64,000 bases of DNA, taken from assembly GCA_016281935.1 (NCBI GenBank), contig JAEEJN010000038.1, forward strand, positions 1 to 64,000, given 5' to 3'. A program made the translations under genes and the position numbers. The first letter of the stretch is position 1. Every line of letters starts with the position of its first letter. Below are positions 33,656-43,600 of this stretch, in pieces. Below the pieces are notes generated by a model, which did not search any database, was not told where the DNA came from, and saw nothing but the letters and a program-made list of their open reading frames with translations. This DNA comes from Bacillota bacterium (GTDB taxonomy: Bacteria > Bacillota > Clostridia > Christensenellales > UMGS416).

Positions 33656-34429
33656 ATGCAGGATCTGTGGTGGAAGGACGGAGACGTGAGCGTTCACGCC
33701 GTCGTCCAGGGCGAAGGCGAACCTGTTCTTCTGCTCCATGGATGGGGCGGACGGGCAGACAGCTTCAAGCCCGTAGCGGAAGGCCTGGAAACAGCCCGGA
33801 AGGTCTACCGGATCGATTTCCCGGGATTTGGCGAGAGCGGCACTCCGGGCACGGTTTGGGACGTGACCGATTATGCGGAAAGCCTTGCCCGATGGATGAA
33901 GGCTCAAGGATTGGAAAAAACGGATATCGTAGCCCATTCCTTCGGAGGAAGGGTCTCCATCGTACTGTCTGCTTCATATCCCGAACTCGTGGGGAAACTC
34001 GTACTTGTGGATTCTGCGGGGATCATCCCCAAAAGGACCTTAGGATACCGGATCAGAGTTGCTTTGGCCAAAGCGGGCAAGTCTGTCCTGAATCTCCCGG
34101 GACTTCGGGGATCAAGACTGGAAAAAACTCTCCGCCGTCTTACCGGTTCAGCAGATTACAGAGATCTGAACGGAACCATGCGCGAGATCTTTGTCAAGGT
34201 GATCAATCAGGATCTGGAACCTTTTCTTACCCGGATCCAGGCATCTACACTTCTTGTGTGGGGTGAGAATGATAAGGATACGCCCGTATCTTTCGGGCAG
34301 ACCATGGAAAAGAAGATCCCCGACGCAGGCCTTGTGATCCTGCCTGGGGCAGGCCATTTCTCCTATCTGGACCAGTTCCCCTGGTTCATGAAAATCCTGA
34401 AGAACTTTCTGGGGGTGACGCCTTCATGA
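33656..34429 (+). CDS. Alpha/beta hydrolase
   Basis: A 257-residue alpha/beta hydrolase with oxyanion motif LLLHGWGG, nucleophile in VAHSFGGRV, acid region VWGENDKDTP and base in GAGHFSYLDQ. GGGAGGAAG precedes the start. Its stop overlaps the start of a MurF-like ligase (ATGA), followed by Ddl, so it lies in a peptidoglycan-linked operon. Its substrate is unknown; cytoplasmic. Confidence 0.8.
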   Translation: MQDLWWKDGDVSVHAVVQGEGEPVLLLHGWGGRADSFKPVAEGLETARKVYRIDFPGFGESGTPGTVWDVTDYAESLARWMKAQGLEKTDIVAHSFGGRVSIVLSASYPELVGKLVLVDSAGIIPKRTLGYRIRVALAKAGKSVLNLPGLRGSRLEKTLRRLTGSADYRDLNGTMREIFVKVINQDLEPFLTRIQASTLLVWGENDKDTPVSFGQTMEKKIPDAGLVILPGAGHFSYLDQFPWFMKILKNFLGVTPS

Positions 34430-36054
34430 TGATCGTCCTGGGCCTTCTGGGAGCGGGATTCCTGCTTCCGGCCGCCGCACTGACCTTTCTGCACGTATTC
34501 CAGCTGGAAAGTTATCAGCTGCCCGGTTATCATCGGTATCTGAGGGATCATGGGACGAGGGCTGTTCGTACACCTGTCCTGTTTGGTGCCGTCATGTCCA
34601 TCGTTCTCGGAGGCGCTGTCATTGGGCTCTCCTTTGTGGGACCTGAATGGATCGTGGTTCCTGCACTCTGGATTCTGTCCATCGCAGGTGCTGTATTCGC
34701 TTGGAAGAAGACTCTTTCAGCTCCTGCAAAGAAGCCTCTTGCTTTCACAGCGAGGATGAAGAGGCTTGTCATATGTATGCTGTGCATGGGCTTCCTGATC
34801 TCTTTGCTGATCTCTCTTCCCACACTCTTCCTTACCGGGGCGGCAGCCGCTGTCTGCGCTTTTGCAGTTCCCCTCTCAACAGCTGCGCTGGCGCCGCTTT
34901 GGACGGTTCTGGCGGCGAAGATCATGGCACCGGTCGAAGCTCGGATCAACCAAAGCTATCTGAACGACGCGGCACGCATCCTGAAGGAACATGCGCCGAT
35001 GGTGAAGATCGGCATCACCGGGAGCTATGGGAAAACCTCCACGAAAATGATCCTGCAGACGATCCTGTCGGAAAAGTTCAGGACCCAGTGTACGCCTGCT
35101 TCCTACAATACTCCGATGGGTATCACTCGCTTTGTCCGCGAGGAACTCAAGCCTGACACGGAGGTGTTTCTGGCTGAAATGGGAGCCCGGCATGTGGGAG
35201 ACATCAAAGAGCTTTGTGACCTGGTACATCCGGATCACGGACTCCTGACATCTGTGGGACCTCAGCATCTGGAAACTTTCTTTACGATAGAGAACGTCGC
35301 CAAGACAAAATATGAGCTTGCTCAGTCTCTGCCTGAAACAGGTATCGCATTTTTCCCCATGGATGACGGGGAAGCCGAGAAGCTGTACAGGCATCATCCG
35401 GGACGCAAAGTTTCATTCGGGTTCCCGAGAGAGGGGGAATCTATTCCTGATATGAGCGCCATCAATGTGTTCTGCTCCGAAAACGGCGTTCATTTCACGC
35501 TTGTCGATCCTTTGGGACGTGAAACAGAGTGTGTTTCATCTCTGCTTGGAGCCCATAACGTACAGAACATTCTCGGTGCCGCGGCAGTCGCCTACGAACT
35601 TGGCATGACCTCTGAGGAGATCGCACGGGGCATTTCGAAAGTCCAAGCGGTAGAGCATCGGCTTCAGCTGATCCGCGGACGTGGCGGAGTCACCGTAATC
35701 GACGACGCATTCAATTCCAACCCGACAGGTGCGAAGGCTGCGATGGATGTCCTGGCAGCATTCCCGGGACGTCATATCGTTGTGACTCCCGGACTTGTGG
35801 AACAGGGTGAAGACGAATATACGAGGAATCGGGAATTCGGCAGTGCCATGGCTTCTGCTGCGGATCTTGTGATCCTGGTCGCCGGGAACGCGGATGCCAT
35901 GCGGCAAGGCCTTCTGGACGAGGGCTATTCACCGCAGCGTATCCATGAAGCTGCGACGCTGACGGAAGCATCCCGTATCCTTGCGTCGTTCGCGAGAGCC
36001 GGTGACGTGGTGCTTTTCGAAAACGATCTGCCTGATCAGTATGAGGCAAAATGA
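34426..36054 (+). CDS. MurF-like Mur ligase with N-terminal membrane domain
   Basis: A 542-residue protein. Residues 1-150 hold about four hydrophobic segments; residues about 200-540 are a Mur ligase core with ATP loop GITGSYGKTSTK (Lys203), the domain-2 segment AEMGARHVGDIKEL and LLTSVGPQHLETFF, then the C-terminal DDAFNSNPTGAKAA, characteristic of MurF. MurF adds D-Ala-D-Ala to UDP-MurNAc-tripeptide. The usual cytoplasmic MurF N-terminal UDP-binding domain is replaced by membrane helices, as seen in some Bacillota. It precedes a D-Ala-D-Ala ligase gene, which supports a role in the D-Ala-D-Ala branch, though another amino-acid ligase function is possible. Confidence 0.82.
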   Translation: MMIVLGLLGAGFLLPAAALTFLHVFQLESYQLPGYHRYLRDHGTRAVRTPVLFGAVMSIVLGGAVIGLSFVGPEWIVVPALWILSIAGAVFAWKKTLSAPAKKPLAFTARMKRLVICMLCMGFLISLLISLPTLFLTGAAAAVCAFAVPLSTAALAPLWTVLAAKIMAPVEARINQSYLNDAARILKEHAPMVKIGITGSYGKTSTKMILQTILSEKFRTQCTPASYNTPMGITRFVREELKPDTEVFLAEMGARHVGDIKELCDLVHPDHGLLTSVGPQHLETFFTIENVAKTKYELAQSLPETGIAFFPMDDGEAEKLYRHHPGRKVSFGFPREGESIPDMSAINVFCSENGVHFTLVDPLGRETECVSSLLGAHNVQNILGAAAVAYELGMTSEEIARGISKVQAVEHRLQLIRGRGGVTVIDDAFNSNPTGAKAAMDVLAAFPGRHIVVTPGLVEQGEDEYTRNREFGSAMASAADLVILVAGNADAMRQGLLDEGYSPQRIHEAATLTEASRILASFARAGDVVLFENDLPDQYEAK

Positions 36055-36067
36055 GGAGGACTGTTTT

Positions 36068-37267
36068 ATGAAGACTATCGGTGTGTTTTTCGGCGGAAGA
36101 TCCTGTGAGCATGATGTGTCGATCATCACGGGCCATCAGGCGATGCAGAATCTGGATCCTTCCAAATTCCGTGTGGAGCCTGTTTATATCGCAAGAGATG
36201 GACGCTGGTATATGGGCGAACGCCTGAGGGATATCTCCTTTTATTCAAATTTCGATCCTTTGGATGTCGATCAGGTCTATCTGGATCCCAACGCAGGCTA
36301 TCATGGCCTGTATAAGGTGATTCCTCCGCGTTCCTTTCTGTGGATCCAGCCCGAACGCATGCCTGTGGCTCAGTTGGACTGCGCTCTTCTGTGCATGCAC
36401 GGCATGCATGGTGAAGACGGCGCGCTTCCCGGCCTTCTGGAACTGGCGGAAATCCCCTATACCTGTTCTTCTCTCGTAGGTTCCTCCGTGGGTATGGACA
36501 AAATCGCGATGCGTGTTCTTTTCAAGGGTGCCGGCTTCCCGGTACTTCCATTTGCGAGCGTCCTGAGGGAAGATTTCAGGCGTGATCCCGTTTCGATTCT
36601 GGATCAGGCCGAATCAGGGCTGAAATATCCCATTTTCGTGAAACCCGCAAACCTGGGCTCTTCGATCGGCATCACGAAAGCGACAGACCGCACCTCACTG
36701 AGAGAGGCTCTGGAAGTTGCCTTCGCCTACGATTCCCGTGTCATGCTCGATCAGGGCATCGAACATGTAAAGGAGATCAACTGCTCTGCTCTGGGTTACG
36801 GTTCCGAAGTGCAGGTCTCGGTCTGTGAACAGCCTGTATCCTGGGAAGAGTTCCTGACTTTCTCTGAGAAGTATACCCGCAGTGCGGGCGATGGGATGGA
36901 GAGTTTGTCACGCATCGTGCCTGCTCCGATCCCGGACGATATGACGGCAAGGATCCAGCGCATGACCTCGGACATTTTCCGTGCGCTGAACTGCAAGGGC
37001 GTCGTACGGATCGACTTTATGATCGACGAGGACACCGGTGAACTCTATGTCAACGAGATCAATACGATTCCCGGGTCTCTTGCGTATTATCTCTGGGAGC
37101 CCATGGGGCTGCCTTTCCCCAAACTGCTGGAACGCCTGATCGAGATCGCGGAGAAGGCTGAGAAAGATCTGGAAGAGAACAGTTATGCCTTTGAGTCAGT
37201 GATCCTGCAGAATTTCGGCGGGGCTAAAGGTGCCAAAGGCGGAGCAAAATCAGGCGGAAAATTCTAA
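36068..37267 (+). CDS. ddl: D-alanine--D-alanine ligase
   Basis: A 399-residue ATP-grasp ligase joining two D-alanines for peptidoglycan. The N-terminal family motif GGRSCEHDVSIITGHQA, the MHGMHGEDGALPGLLE segment, the ATP lysine in YPIFVKPANLGSSIGITKA, and the metal/ATP motif VNEINTIPGSLAYYLWEP are visible. The start at 36068 follows GAGGAGGACTG. The C-terminus carries an odd low-complexity tail of Gly, Lys and Ala (AKGAKGGAKSGGKF). D-Ala or D-lactate preference cannot be settled here. Confidence 0.9.
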   Translation: MKTIGVFFGGRSCEHDVSIITGHQAMQNLDPSKFRVEPVYIARDGRWYMGERLRDISFYSNFDPLDVDQVYLDPNAGYHGLYKVIPPRSFLWIQPERMPVAQLDCALLCMHGMHGEDGALPGLLELAEIPYTCSSLVGSSVGMDKIAMRVLFKGAGFPVLPFASVLREDFRRDPVSILDQAESGLKYPIFVKPANLGSSIGITKATDRTSLREALEVAFAYDSRVMLDQGIEHVKEINCSALGYGSEVQVSVCEQPVSWEEFLTFSEKYTRSAGDGMESLSRIVPAPIPDDMTARIQRMTSDIFRALNCKGVVRIDFMIDEDTGELYVNEINTIPGSLAYYLWEPMGLPFPKLLERLIEIAEKAEKDLEENSYAFESVILQNFGGAKGAKGGAKSGGKF

Positions 37268-37279
37268 GGGAGGACATCT

Positions 37280-39082
37280 TTGAATTCAAGGCAATCCCAT
37301 ATCCGTAATTTCTGCATCATCGCGCATATCGACCATGGCAAATCAACACTGGCTGACAGACTTCTGGAAAAGACAGGCGTTTTTGCTCAGCGGGATATGG
37401 AAGAGCAGATCCTGGATTCCATGGATCTGGAACGGGAGCGCGGCATTACGATCAAAAGTCATCCCGTACGTATGCAGTACAGGGCATCGGATGGACAGAC
37501 TTATGTTTTCCATCTTCTTGACACGCCCGGACATGTGGACTTCACGTACGAAGTTTCCCGTTCCCTTGCAGCCTGCGAGGGGGCCATTCTTGTTGTGGAT
37601 GCGACGCAGGGCATCGAAGCGCAGACCTTGGCCAACGTGTATCTGGCGCTGGAGCATGATCTTGAGATCCTGCCGGTCATCAATAAGATCGATCTGCCTT
37701 CCGCAGATGTGGAAGGCACGCGTAAGATGATCGAAGACGTGATCGGTCTCGATGCATCGGAAGCTCCCGCAGTGTCGGCCAAGACGGGAGAGGGCGTGGA
37801 CGGCCTCCTGGAGAAGATTGTGGAAGTCCTGCCTCCGCCGGACTGTCCGGAAGAGGGACCGGTCCGTGCACTCATCTTTGACTCGAATTATGACAACTAC
37901 AAAGGCGCCCTGTGCTATATCCGCCTGATGAGCGGGACACTTCGGGCGGGCATGCATGTCCGGATGATGGCGACCGGGAAGGAATATGAGGTGACGGAAG
38001 TGGGCTTTTTCGCCCCCGACTGCCGTCCTGCCGACGAGCTCCGTGCGGGTGAAGTCGGATATCTCGCCGCATCGATCAAGGACATTTCCGACACCCGTGT
38101 GGGCGATACGATCACAGCGGCGGACGATCCCGCGGACGAACCGCTTCCCGGATACAAGGAAGTCAAACCTATGGTCTACTGCGGAATCTATCCCGCGGAC
38201 GGAGCTCACTATGAAGATGTGCGGGAAGCGCTGGAGAGACTGAAGCTCAATGATGCGGCTCTTATGTATGAACCGGAGACGTCCAACGCGCTTGGTTTCG
38301 GGTTCCGCTGCGGTTTCCTCGGCCTTCTCCACATGGAAGTGGTCCAGGAACGTCTTGAACGGGAGTTTGAGCTGGATCTCGTCACGACCGCTCCTTCCGT
38401 CAAGTATATCGTGACCACACGTTCCGGCGAGACCACAGAGATCGAGAATCCTGCGAACCTTCCGGATCCCGCTGAGATCGAGTTTATGGAAGAGCCCATG
38501 GTCTCGGCTCATGTGATTACACCTACGGACTATGTAGGGACCGTCATGGAGCTCTGTCAGGAAAAGCGGGGCGTGTTCGACACGATGGAATACCTTGAAC
38601 CTACCCGTGTTCAGCTGAACTACAAACTGCCTCTCAACGAGATCATCTATGATTTCTTCGATCAGATCAAATCCAGGACACGCGGCTATGCGTCTCTTGA
38701 CTATGAGCTTTGCGGATATGAGAAGAGTGACCTGGTAAAGCTGGATATCCTCCTCAACGGTGAGATGTGCGATGCTTTGACCTGTATCGTGCACAGGGAA
38801 AAAGCTTATGCCCGCGGACGCAGACTCGCGGAGAAACTCGTCGAAGTCATACCCCGTCAGCTCTTTGAGATTCCGGTGCAGGCATGTATCGGGGGCAAGA
38901 TCATCGCGCGCGAGACCGTACGTGCATATCGTAAAGATGTTCTGGCCAAATGCTACGGCGGCGATATCTCCAGAAAGAAGAAACTGCTCGAAAAACAGAA
39001 GGAAGGCAAAAAGCGCATGCGTCAGGTCGGCAGCGTACAGGTGCCTTCCGAGGCCTTTATGTCCGTGCTGAGGACGAACTGA
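37280..39082 (+). CDS. lepA: Elongation factor 4 (LepA)
   Basis: A 600-residue translational GTPase of the expected length. G-domain motifs: [25 protein letters not shown]. The LepA-specific C-terminal domain is recognised by SYDELCGY-like and [19 protein letters not shown] segments. Start codon is TTG, with GGGAGGA upstream and the family N-terminus [12 protein letters not shown] directly after. It back-translocates or remodels stalled ribosomes. Followed closely by nrdR. Confidence 0.95.
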   Translation: MNSRQSHIRNFCIIAHIDHGKSTLADRLLEKTGVFAQRDMEEQILDSMDLERERGITIKSHPVRMQYRASDGQTYVFHLLDTPGHVDFTYEVSRSLAACEGAILVVDATQGIEAQTLANVYLALEHDLEILPVINKIDLPSADVEGTRKMIEDVIGLDASEAPAVSAKTGEGVDGLLEKIVEVLPPPDCPEEGPVRALIFDSNYDNYKGALCYIRLMSGTLRAGMHVRMMATGKEYEVTEVGFFAPDCRPADELRAGEVGYLAASIKDISDTRVGDTITAADDPADEPLPGYKEVKPMVYCGIYPADGAHYEDVREALERLKLNDAALMYEPETSNALGFGFRCGFLGLLHMEVVQERLEREFELDLVTTAPSVKYIVTTRSGETTEIENPANLPDPAEIEFMEEPMVSAHVITPTDYVGTVMELCQEKRGVFDTMEYLEPTRVQLNYKLPLNEIIYDFFDQIKSRTRGYASLDYELCGYEKSDLVKLDILLNGEMCDALTCIVHREKAYARGRRLAEKLVEVIPRQLFEIPVQACIGGKIIARETVRAYRKDVLAKCYGGDISRKKKLLEKQKEGKKRMRQVGSVQVPSEAFMSVLRTN

Positions 39083-39129
39083 TATGGAACAGACCGTTCC
39101 GATGGGAACGGAGGAGAAGGAGAACAGAC

Positions 39130-39594
39130 ATGCGCTGCGTATACTGTAACCACACGGACAGTCGCGTCGTGGACTCACGTCCGACAGAAGACGGCTGGGC
39201 GATCCGCCGCAGGAGAGAATGCATTGCTTGCGGACGCCGTTTCACGACCTATGAGAAGGTTGAGACACCTTCCATCCTCGTTGTCAAGAAGGACAACCGC
39301 AGAGAGAGTTTCAACCCTGAAAAGATCCGTGCCGGCATCATCAAAGCCTGTGAGAAGAGACAGGTGGATGCCGCCACGATCGATAAGATTGTAAGCGAGA
39401 TCGAGAAGCAGGTATACAACAACCTCGAGGGAGAGGTCACGTCTGCTTATATCGGCGAACTCGTCATGGACAAGCTGAAGGATCTTGATCAGGTAGCCTA
39501 TGTCCGCTTTGCTTCTGTACATCGTCAGTTCAAGGATATCAACACGCTCATGGAGGAAATGCAGCGGCTCCTGGGTGATCAGGGCCATCAATGA
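39130..39594 (+). CDS. nrdR: Transcriptional repressor NrdR
   Basis: A 154-residue nucleotide-sensing repressor of ribonucleotide reductase genes. A zinc ribbon with Cys3, Cys6, Cys31 and Cys34 (MRCVYC and CIACGRRF) precedes an ATP-cone with VVKKDNRRESFNPEKI. GGAGAAGGAG precedes the start. Overlaps the next gene by four bases. The only clear DNA-binding regulator in the window. Confidence 0.95.
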   Translation: MRCVYCNHTDSRVVDSRPTEDGWAIRRRRECIACGRRFTTYEKVETPSILVVKKDNRRESFNPEKIRAGIIKACEKRQVDAATIDKIVSEIEKQVYNNLEGEVTSAYIGELVMDKLKDLDQVAYVRFASVHRQFKDINTLMEEMQRLLGDQGHQ

Positions 39595-40397
39595 GAAGCT
39601 TCTCTCGGAAAGGAATCCTATATCGGGTAGAAGCCCTGGAAGCGACAGGCCTTGTGCGTGCCGCTTTCACGACGCGTCTGGGGGGCGTGAGTCCTGCACC
39701 GAGGAACAGTCTGAATCTTTCTTTTGCACGCGGAGATGATCCTGACACGGTGAGAGAAAACTACCGCAGGGCTGCGGAAGCCTTTTCCTGTCGGATCGAG
39801 GATATGGTTCTGTCGCGTCAGCCTCATGGAGATCTGTGCGAAGAGATCAAGCCGGAGGAGGCGGGAGCCCGTCTCTTGAACAATGAACTGCCCCGTCAGC
39901 GTGATGCAGTCATGACAGATCGCCCTGGCCTTGTTCTTGTAACGAGTCATGCAGACTGTGTACCCGTATGGCTCCTGGATCCTGTCCATCATGCGATCGC
40001 AATGGTACATGCGGGATGGAAGGGTACAAGTCTGCGCATCGCTCAGAAGAGCCTCCGGGCCATGATACGATGCTATGGAACAGATCCTGCGGACGTGATC
40101 GCTGCAGTCGGTCCGTCCATTGGACCTGATTCCTTCGAGGTACAGTCAGATGTACGAGGGATTTTTGAGGACCTGTTTCCTGAGATGGATATAGTGTATA
40201 CTCGGAATGGTCGTACGACGGTTGATCTCTGGAAATGCAATGAGCTTCAGCTGATGGAATCGGGCATCAGAAAAAAGAACATCCATAGCGCACATCTGGA
40301 TACTGCGCAGCATACCGACCTTTTTTTCTCGCATAGGGCAGAAAAAGGAAACACAGGGACGATGGCAGCCTTGTTCATGCTCACGGAGCCGATCTGA
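39591..40397 (+). CDS. pgeF: YfiH/PgeF-family (LACC1-type) purine nucleoside phosphorylase
   Basis: A 268-residue protein of the former polyphenol-oxidase/DUF152 family, members of which act as purine nucleoside phosphorylases/adenosine deaminases. Zinc ligands are seen as His79 (SRQPHGD), Cys123 (SHADC) and His140 (VHAGWKG). The N-terminal FTTRLGGVS and C-terminal DTAQHTDLFFSHRAEKG are also typical. Start overlaps nrdR (ATGA). Confidence 0.9.
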   Translation: MRSFSRKGILYRVEALEATGLVRAAFTTRLGGVSPAPRNSLNLSFARGDDPDTVRENYRRAAEAFSCRIEDMVLSRQPHGDLCEEIKPEEAGARLLNNELPRQRDAVMTDRPGLVLVTSHADCVPVWLLDPVHHAIAMVHAGWKGTSLRIAQKSLRAMIRCYGTDPADVIAAVGPSIGPDSFEVQSDVRGIFEDLFPEMDIVYTRNGRTTVDLWKCNELQLMESGIRKKNIHSAHLDTAQHTDLFFSHRAEKGNTGTMAALFMLTEPI

Positions 40398-40438
40398 GAA
40401 AAGAGCTTCTTAACAAAACAGTAATTTTGGACCAGATG

Positions 40439-40470
40439 ATCCGGCTTATGCCGGATCTTGTTTGTTTTCG
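40439..40470 (+). terminator. Rho-independent terminator after pgeF
   Basis: Eight-base stem GATCCGGC/GCCGGATC around TTAT with a T-rich tail. The remaining stretch to 40680 is AT-rich and shows a leader hairpin TTCGGG/CCCGAA (40603-40620) and a TAAAAT near 40583 as a weak promoter candidate. Confidence 0.85.
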
Positions 40471-40681
40471 GGTTTATCAGCCCTCAAAAAGGCCGGGAAC
40501 AGTCAATGATGACGAAAATGGTCGTACATTATAGCACGCTAAAGTAAAAAATACAAGTCTGTTTTCTTTTCTGCAGATGTTGTAAAATAGATGCCAATGT
40601 ACTTCGGGAAAAAGCCCGAAAAAACGGCTGTTCCAGCTTTCAGCATTGCTTATGTTCCAAGGAACGGCCGGGGAGGTTTCA

Positions 40682-42868
40682 TTGATCGATCAGACCCAGT
40701 GGGAGATTGAAGCGGATAGACTCTCCAGAACGCATGGCATGATCATGCGTCAGCTCAGGCGTGCGGAAAATGAATTCCGCAGCCAGCAGACGGAGACTCT
40801 TTCCCTGCAGAGTCAGATGTGGGCCGAAGTAGGCCTGTCCAATAAATCCAGCAGCGATGACGTCCTCTCGGGTCAGTACCTGGATGCGTTGCGGCTGAAT
40901 CGGGCGATCAAGCAAGATCAGGCTCTGAGTATCCTCAATCTCCGCCATATGGAGGAACATGCCTATTTCGGACGGGTCGATTTCAGACGTCAGGGATCAG
41001 AGAACATCCGGTCGACCTATATCGGGATATCGACTCTGTACGATCCAGAAACACAGGAGATCCTCATCTGTGACTGGAGGGCTCCAATCTCCTCTCTGTT
41101 CTATGAAAACACGGTTGGGAACACGTCCTATGAAGGCCCAAACGGTCCGATCCGCGGGGAACTCATGGGCAAGCGCCAGTACAAGTGCAGTCATGACCGC
41201 TTGGTCTACTGTCTGGACAGTGCCGTAACGATCCAAGATGAGATCCTGCAGGAGACTCTTTCCCGGCATGGGGATTCCCGCATGCACAATATCGTGTCGA
41301 CGATCCAGGAACATCAGAACAGGATCATCTGCGAGAATAACCATAGCCGCGTGGCTGTACAGGGAGTTGCCGGATCCGGAAAAACTGCTGTTGCCCTCCA
41401 CAGGGTCGCATGGCTTTTATACCGCTACCGCAAAGACGCTCTTGACTACAGTCAGATCCTGTTCCTGACTCCCAACAGGGCATTCGTGAACTATATCCGG
41501 GATGTCCTGCCCGAACTGGGTGAGCAGAACGTCCCCACCTCGACACTCTTCGATGAAGCTGCGCGTCTCATCCCGTCATCGTATGGGCTGGAATCCCCGT
41601 CAGAGTGTGCTGAAGAAAGACTGGAAAGGTCTGGAACCGAAGAGGGGAGGAGAGATATCGAGCTCCGTGCCCTTCTTGCAGGGGAAGAGATATGGGAGCT
41701 GCTTCTGGCTTTCCTGAAAGAGAAGGACGATGCAGTCGATTTCCCCGACTTCGTTTTCGAAGGTGAGACTGTTGCTCACAGCCGTACGCTTCGCCATCTG
41801 TATCTGACCCGTTCGGCGGAAGTCCCCATGGGCAAGCGGATGCTGAGAGCTATGCGCTGCCTGACGGATGCTGTCAGCCGCCTTTATGAAGAGAAAATAA
41901 AGGAAGTGACGGCGGAAAAGCGGTCGGAAGGTTATCGGAAGAAAGAAGCCCGGGAAGCTGCCGCCCATGAACTGCGGGATCGATTCGCGCCTCTTGCGGA
42001 GCAGATGCGTACTCATCTGACGATGGATACCCGTGTCTGTTTCACGGAATTCCTGGCTTACGTTCGGAAGCATCACAGCCGTGGAGAGGAGCTGTACAGC
42101 ACTCTCAAGAAGGAGTGGCTGGACAAAAAAGCTCTCAGTCAGGAGGCTGCCGTACTGTATGCCCTCATACGCGTCATGCTTTACGGCGCACCTGTCAGCC
42201 GCTGCAGGCACGTCCTTGTGGATGAAGCTCAGAACTATACGCCTTTGCAGGTCCATCTGATCGAACGGCTGTATCCTCAGTGCGGGATGACTGTTCTTAT
42301 GGATATACATCAGCATATGAATTCAGGCATGCCGGTAGGCAGCTGGGATTTCTGCGACACTCGCCTTACGATGGATATATGCTATCGGTCCACCCGGGAA
42401 CTGACGCTGTTCACACGTTCGTTCCTGCCTGATCCGGAAGCCATCCGTCCTTTCGACAGGAGCGGAGAGAAACCTCTCCTCATGCGGCTGCCTGATCTGT
42501 CAGGTGAGACACTGGCAGAGATCATCCGGAAACTGGATGATCCCGGACGAACCGCCGTGATTGCACGGACCCGCGTACAGGCTGAAAAGATCTGTGATTC
42601 GCTCAAGTCCGTATTTCCTGAGATCCGTCTTTTGACGGCGGATGACAGGGAGCCTGCATCCGATCTGTCTGTCGTGCCTTCCTGGCTCTGTCAGGGCCTG
42701 GAATTCGATACGGTCCTTGCTGCTGAGCCTTCTTCTTATGCGGGACCCGAAGAGCGGGGGATTCTTTATACAGTCTGCTCCCGCGCACAGCACAGGCTGC
42801 TGCTTTTGGATACGACAGGCACGTATATACCGGATACGGATCCGTCTCTTTACGAGATCCGGGAATAG
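40682..42868 (+). CDS. helD: HelD-type UvrD-like helicase (RNA polymerase recycling ATPase)
   Basis: A 728-residue superfamily 1 protein. Walker A VAGSGKTAV has Lys234; ILFLTPNRAFVNYI and HVLVDEAQNYTPLQ (Walker B) follow, with CYRSTRELT and WLCQGLEFDTV as later motifs. HelD proteins bind RNA polymerase and release stalled complexes; the N-terminal coiled region (RLSRTHGMIMRQLRRAE) is the polymerase-inserting arm of the family. TTG at 40682 is preferred because GGGGAGG lies five bases upstream; an upstream ATG at 40652 has no such site. Monocistronic. Confidence 0.88.
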   Translation: MIDQTQWEIEADRLSRTHGMIMRQLRRAENEFRSQQTETLSLQSQMWAEVGLSNKSSSDDVLSGQYLDALRLNRAIKQDQALSILNLRHMEEHAYFGRVDFRRQGSENIRSTYIGISTLYDPETQEILICDWRAPISSLFYENTVGNTSYEGPNGPIRGELMGKRQYKCSHDRLVYCLDSAVTIQDEILQETLSRHGDSRMHNIVSTIQEHQNRIICENNHSRVAVQGVAGSGKTAVALHRVAWLLYRYRKDALDYSQILFLTPNRAFVNYIRDVLPELGEQNVPTSTLFDEAARLIPSSYGLESPSECAEERLERSGTEEGRRDIELRALLAGEEIWELLLAFLKEKDDAVDFPDFVFEGETVAHSRTLRHLYLTRSAEVPMGKRMLRAMRCLTDAVSRLYEEKIKEVTAEKRSEGYRKKEAREAAAHELRDRFAPLAEQMRTHLTMDTRVCFTEFLAYVRKHHSRGEELYSTLKKEWLDKKALSQEAAVLYALIRVMLYGAPVSRCRHVLVDEAQNYTPLQVHLIERLYPQCGMTVLMDIHQHMNSGMPVGSWDFCDTRLTMDICYRSTRELTLFTRSFLPDPEAIRPFDRSGEKPLLMRLPDLSGETLAEIIRKLDDPGRTAVIARTRVQAEKICDSLKSVFPEIRLLTADDREPASDLSVVPSWLCQGLEFDTVLAAEPSSYAGPEERGILYTVCSRAQHRLLLLDTTGTYIPDTDPSLYEIRE

Positions 42869-42952
42869 AAATATGTTCGGTTCTTCTTTTGGGCAGGATA
42901 GACATAAGGAGGGCCCGGAAAGGACGAAGGAAGAAAAAAACCTTGCTTCCTC

Positions 42953-42981
42953 TTGACCGATGGACCCTGTGCGGTTAATAT
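42953..42981 (+). promoter_or_regulatory. Promoter for the Nudix gene
   Basis: TTGACC (42953-42958), 17-base spacer, TAATAT (42976-42981). Confidence 0.7.
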
Positions 42982-43029
42982 TCTTCTGTATGGCTCCGTG
43001 TATCGACGACGCGGAGGGGAGGGTTTGAT

Positions 43030-43503
43030 ATGGCGATTCGTAATTCCTGCAAAGCGCTGATCGAAGCGAACGGCAAGTATCTGCTGAACCACTACCTTCA
43101 TGAGGACGGTTCTGAATACTACGATCTTCCGGGCGGCGGGCAGAAACAGTATGAAACGCTCCAGGAGGCCGTGATCCGCGAATGCCGCGAAGAGACCGGG
43201 TACGAAGTCGAGATCAAGCGCTTAGGCGCAGTGAGGGAAGAAATCTGGGATGATCCTGCGATCCGCCAGTCTTCTCCCGATTATGCTCACCGGGTCCATT
43301 TCATTTTCCTTACGAGTCCCGTGAATACCATCCGATGGGAAGCGACAGCTCCGGACAGGCATCAGATCGGATGCCGATGGATGAGCCTGGAGGAGATGGA
43401 ATCTTACCCGCTGCGTATGCCTGAATTGACTGATCTCATCCGTGAGATCCAAGAGGCTTCAGAGATCCTTTTCCTTGAACCTGTTCACAGGGATTCTCTC
43501 TGA
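43030..43503 (+). CDS. Nudix hydrolase
   Basis: A 157-residue pyrophosphohydrolase. The Nudix box runs from Gly36 (GGQKQYE) to RECREETGYE ending near residue 59, matching G-x5-E-x7-REUXEEXGU in full. GAGGGGAGGG precedes the start. Substrate (nucleotide, sugar nucleotide or other) not predictable. Single gene between a promoter and a strong terminator. Confidence 0.9.
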   Translation: MAIRNSCKALIEANGKYLLNHYLHEDGSEYYDLPGGGQKQYETLQEAVIRECREETGYEVEIKRLGAVREEIWDDPAIRQSSPDYAHRVHFIFLTSPVNTIRWEATAPDRHQIGCRWMSLEEMESYPLRMPELTDLIREIQEASEILFLEPVHRDSL

Positions 43504-43524
43504 TCAAAACTGACATATGAACAG

Positions 43525-43560
43525 ACACAACCATGCCGGGCATGGTTGTGTTTGATGTTT
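43525..43560 (+). terminator. Rho-independent terminator
   Basis: Twelve-base perfect stem ACACAACCATGC/GCATGGTTGTGT with CGG loop and T-rich tail. A second small hairpin CGGAGC/GCTCCG (43567-43582) lies in the leader of the next operon. Confidence 0.85.
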
Positions 43561-43600
43561 GAAAAGCGGAGCATAGGCTCCGGGATAAGGAAAACGATAG

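Noticed and set aside
42872-42955. Short + strand frame (27 codons) after helD
   Set aside because: No ribosome site, overlaps the promoter of the Nudix gene, and has a low-information composition.
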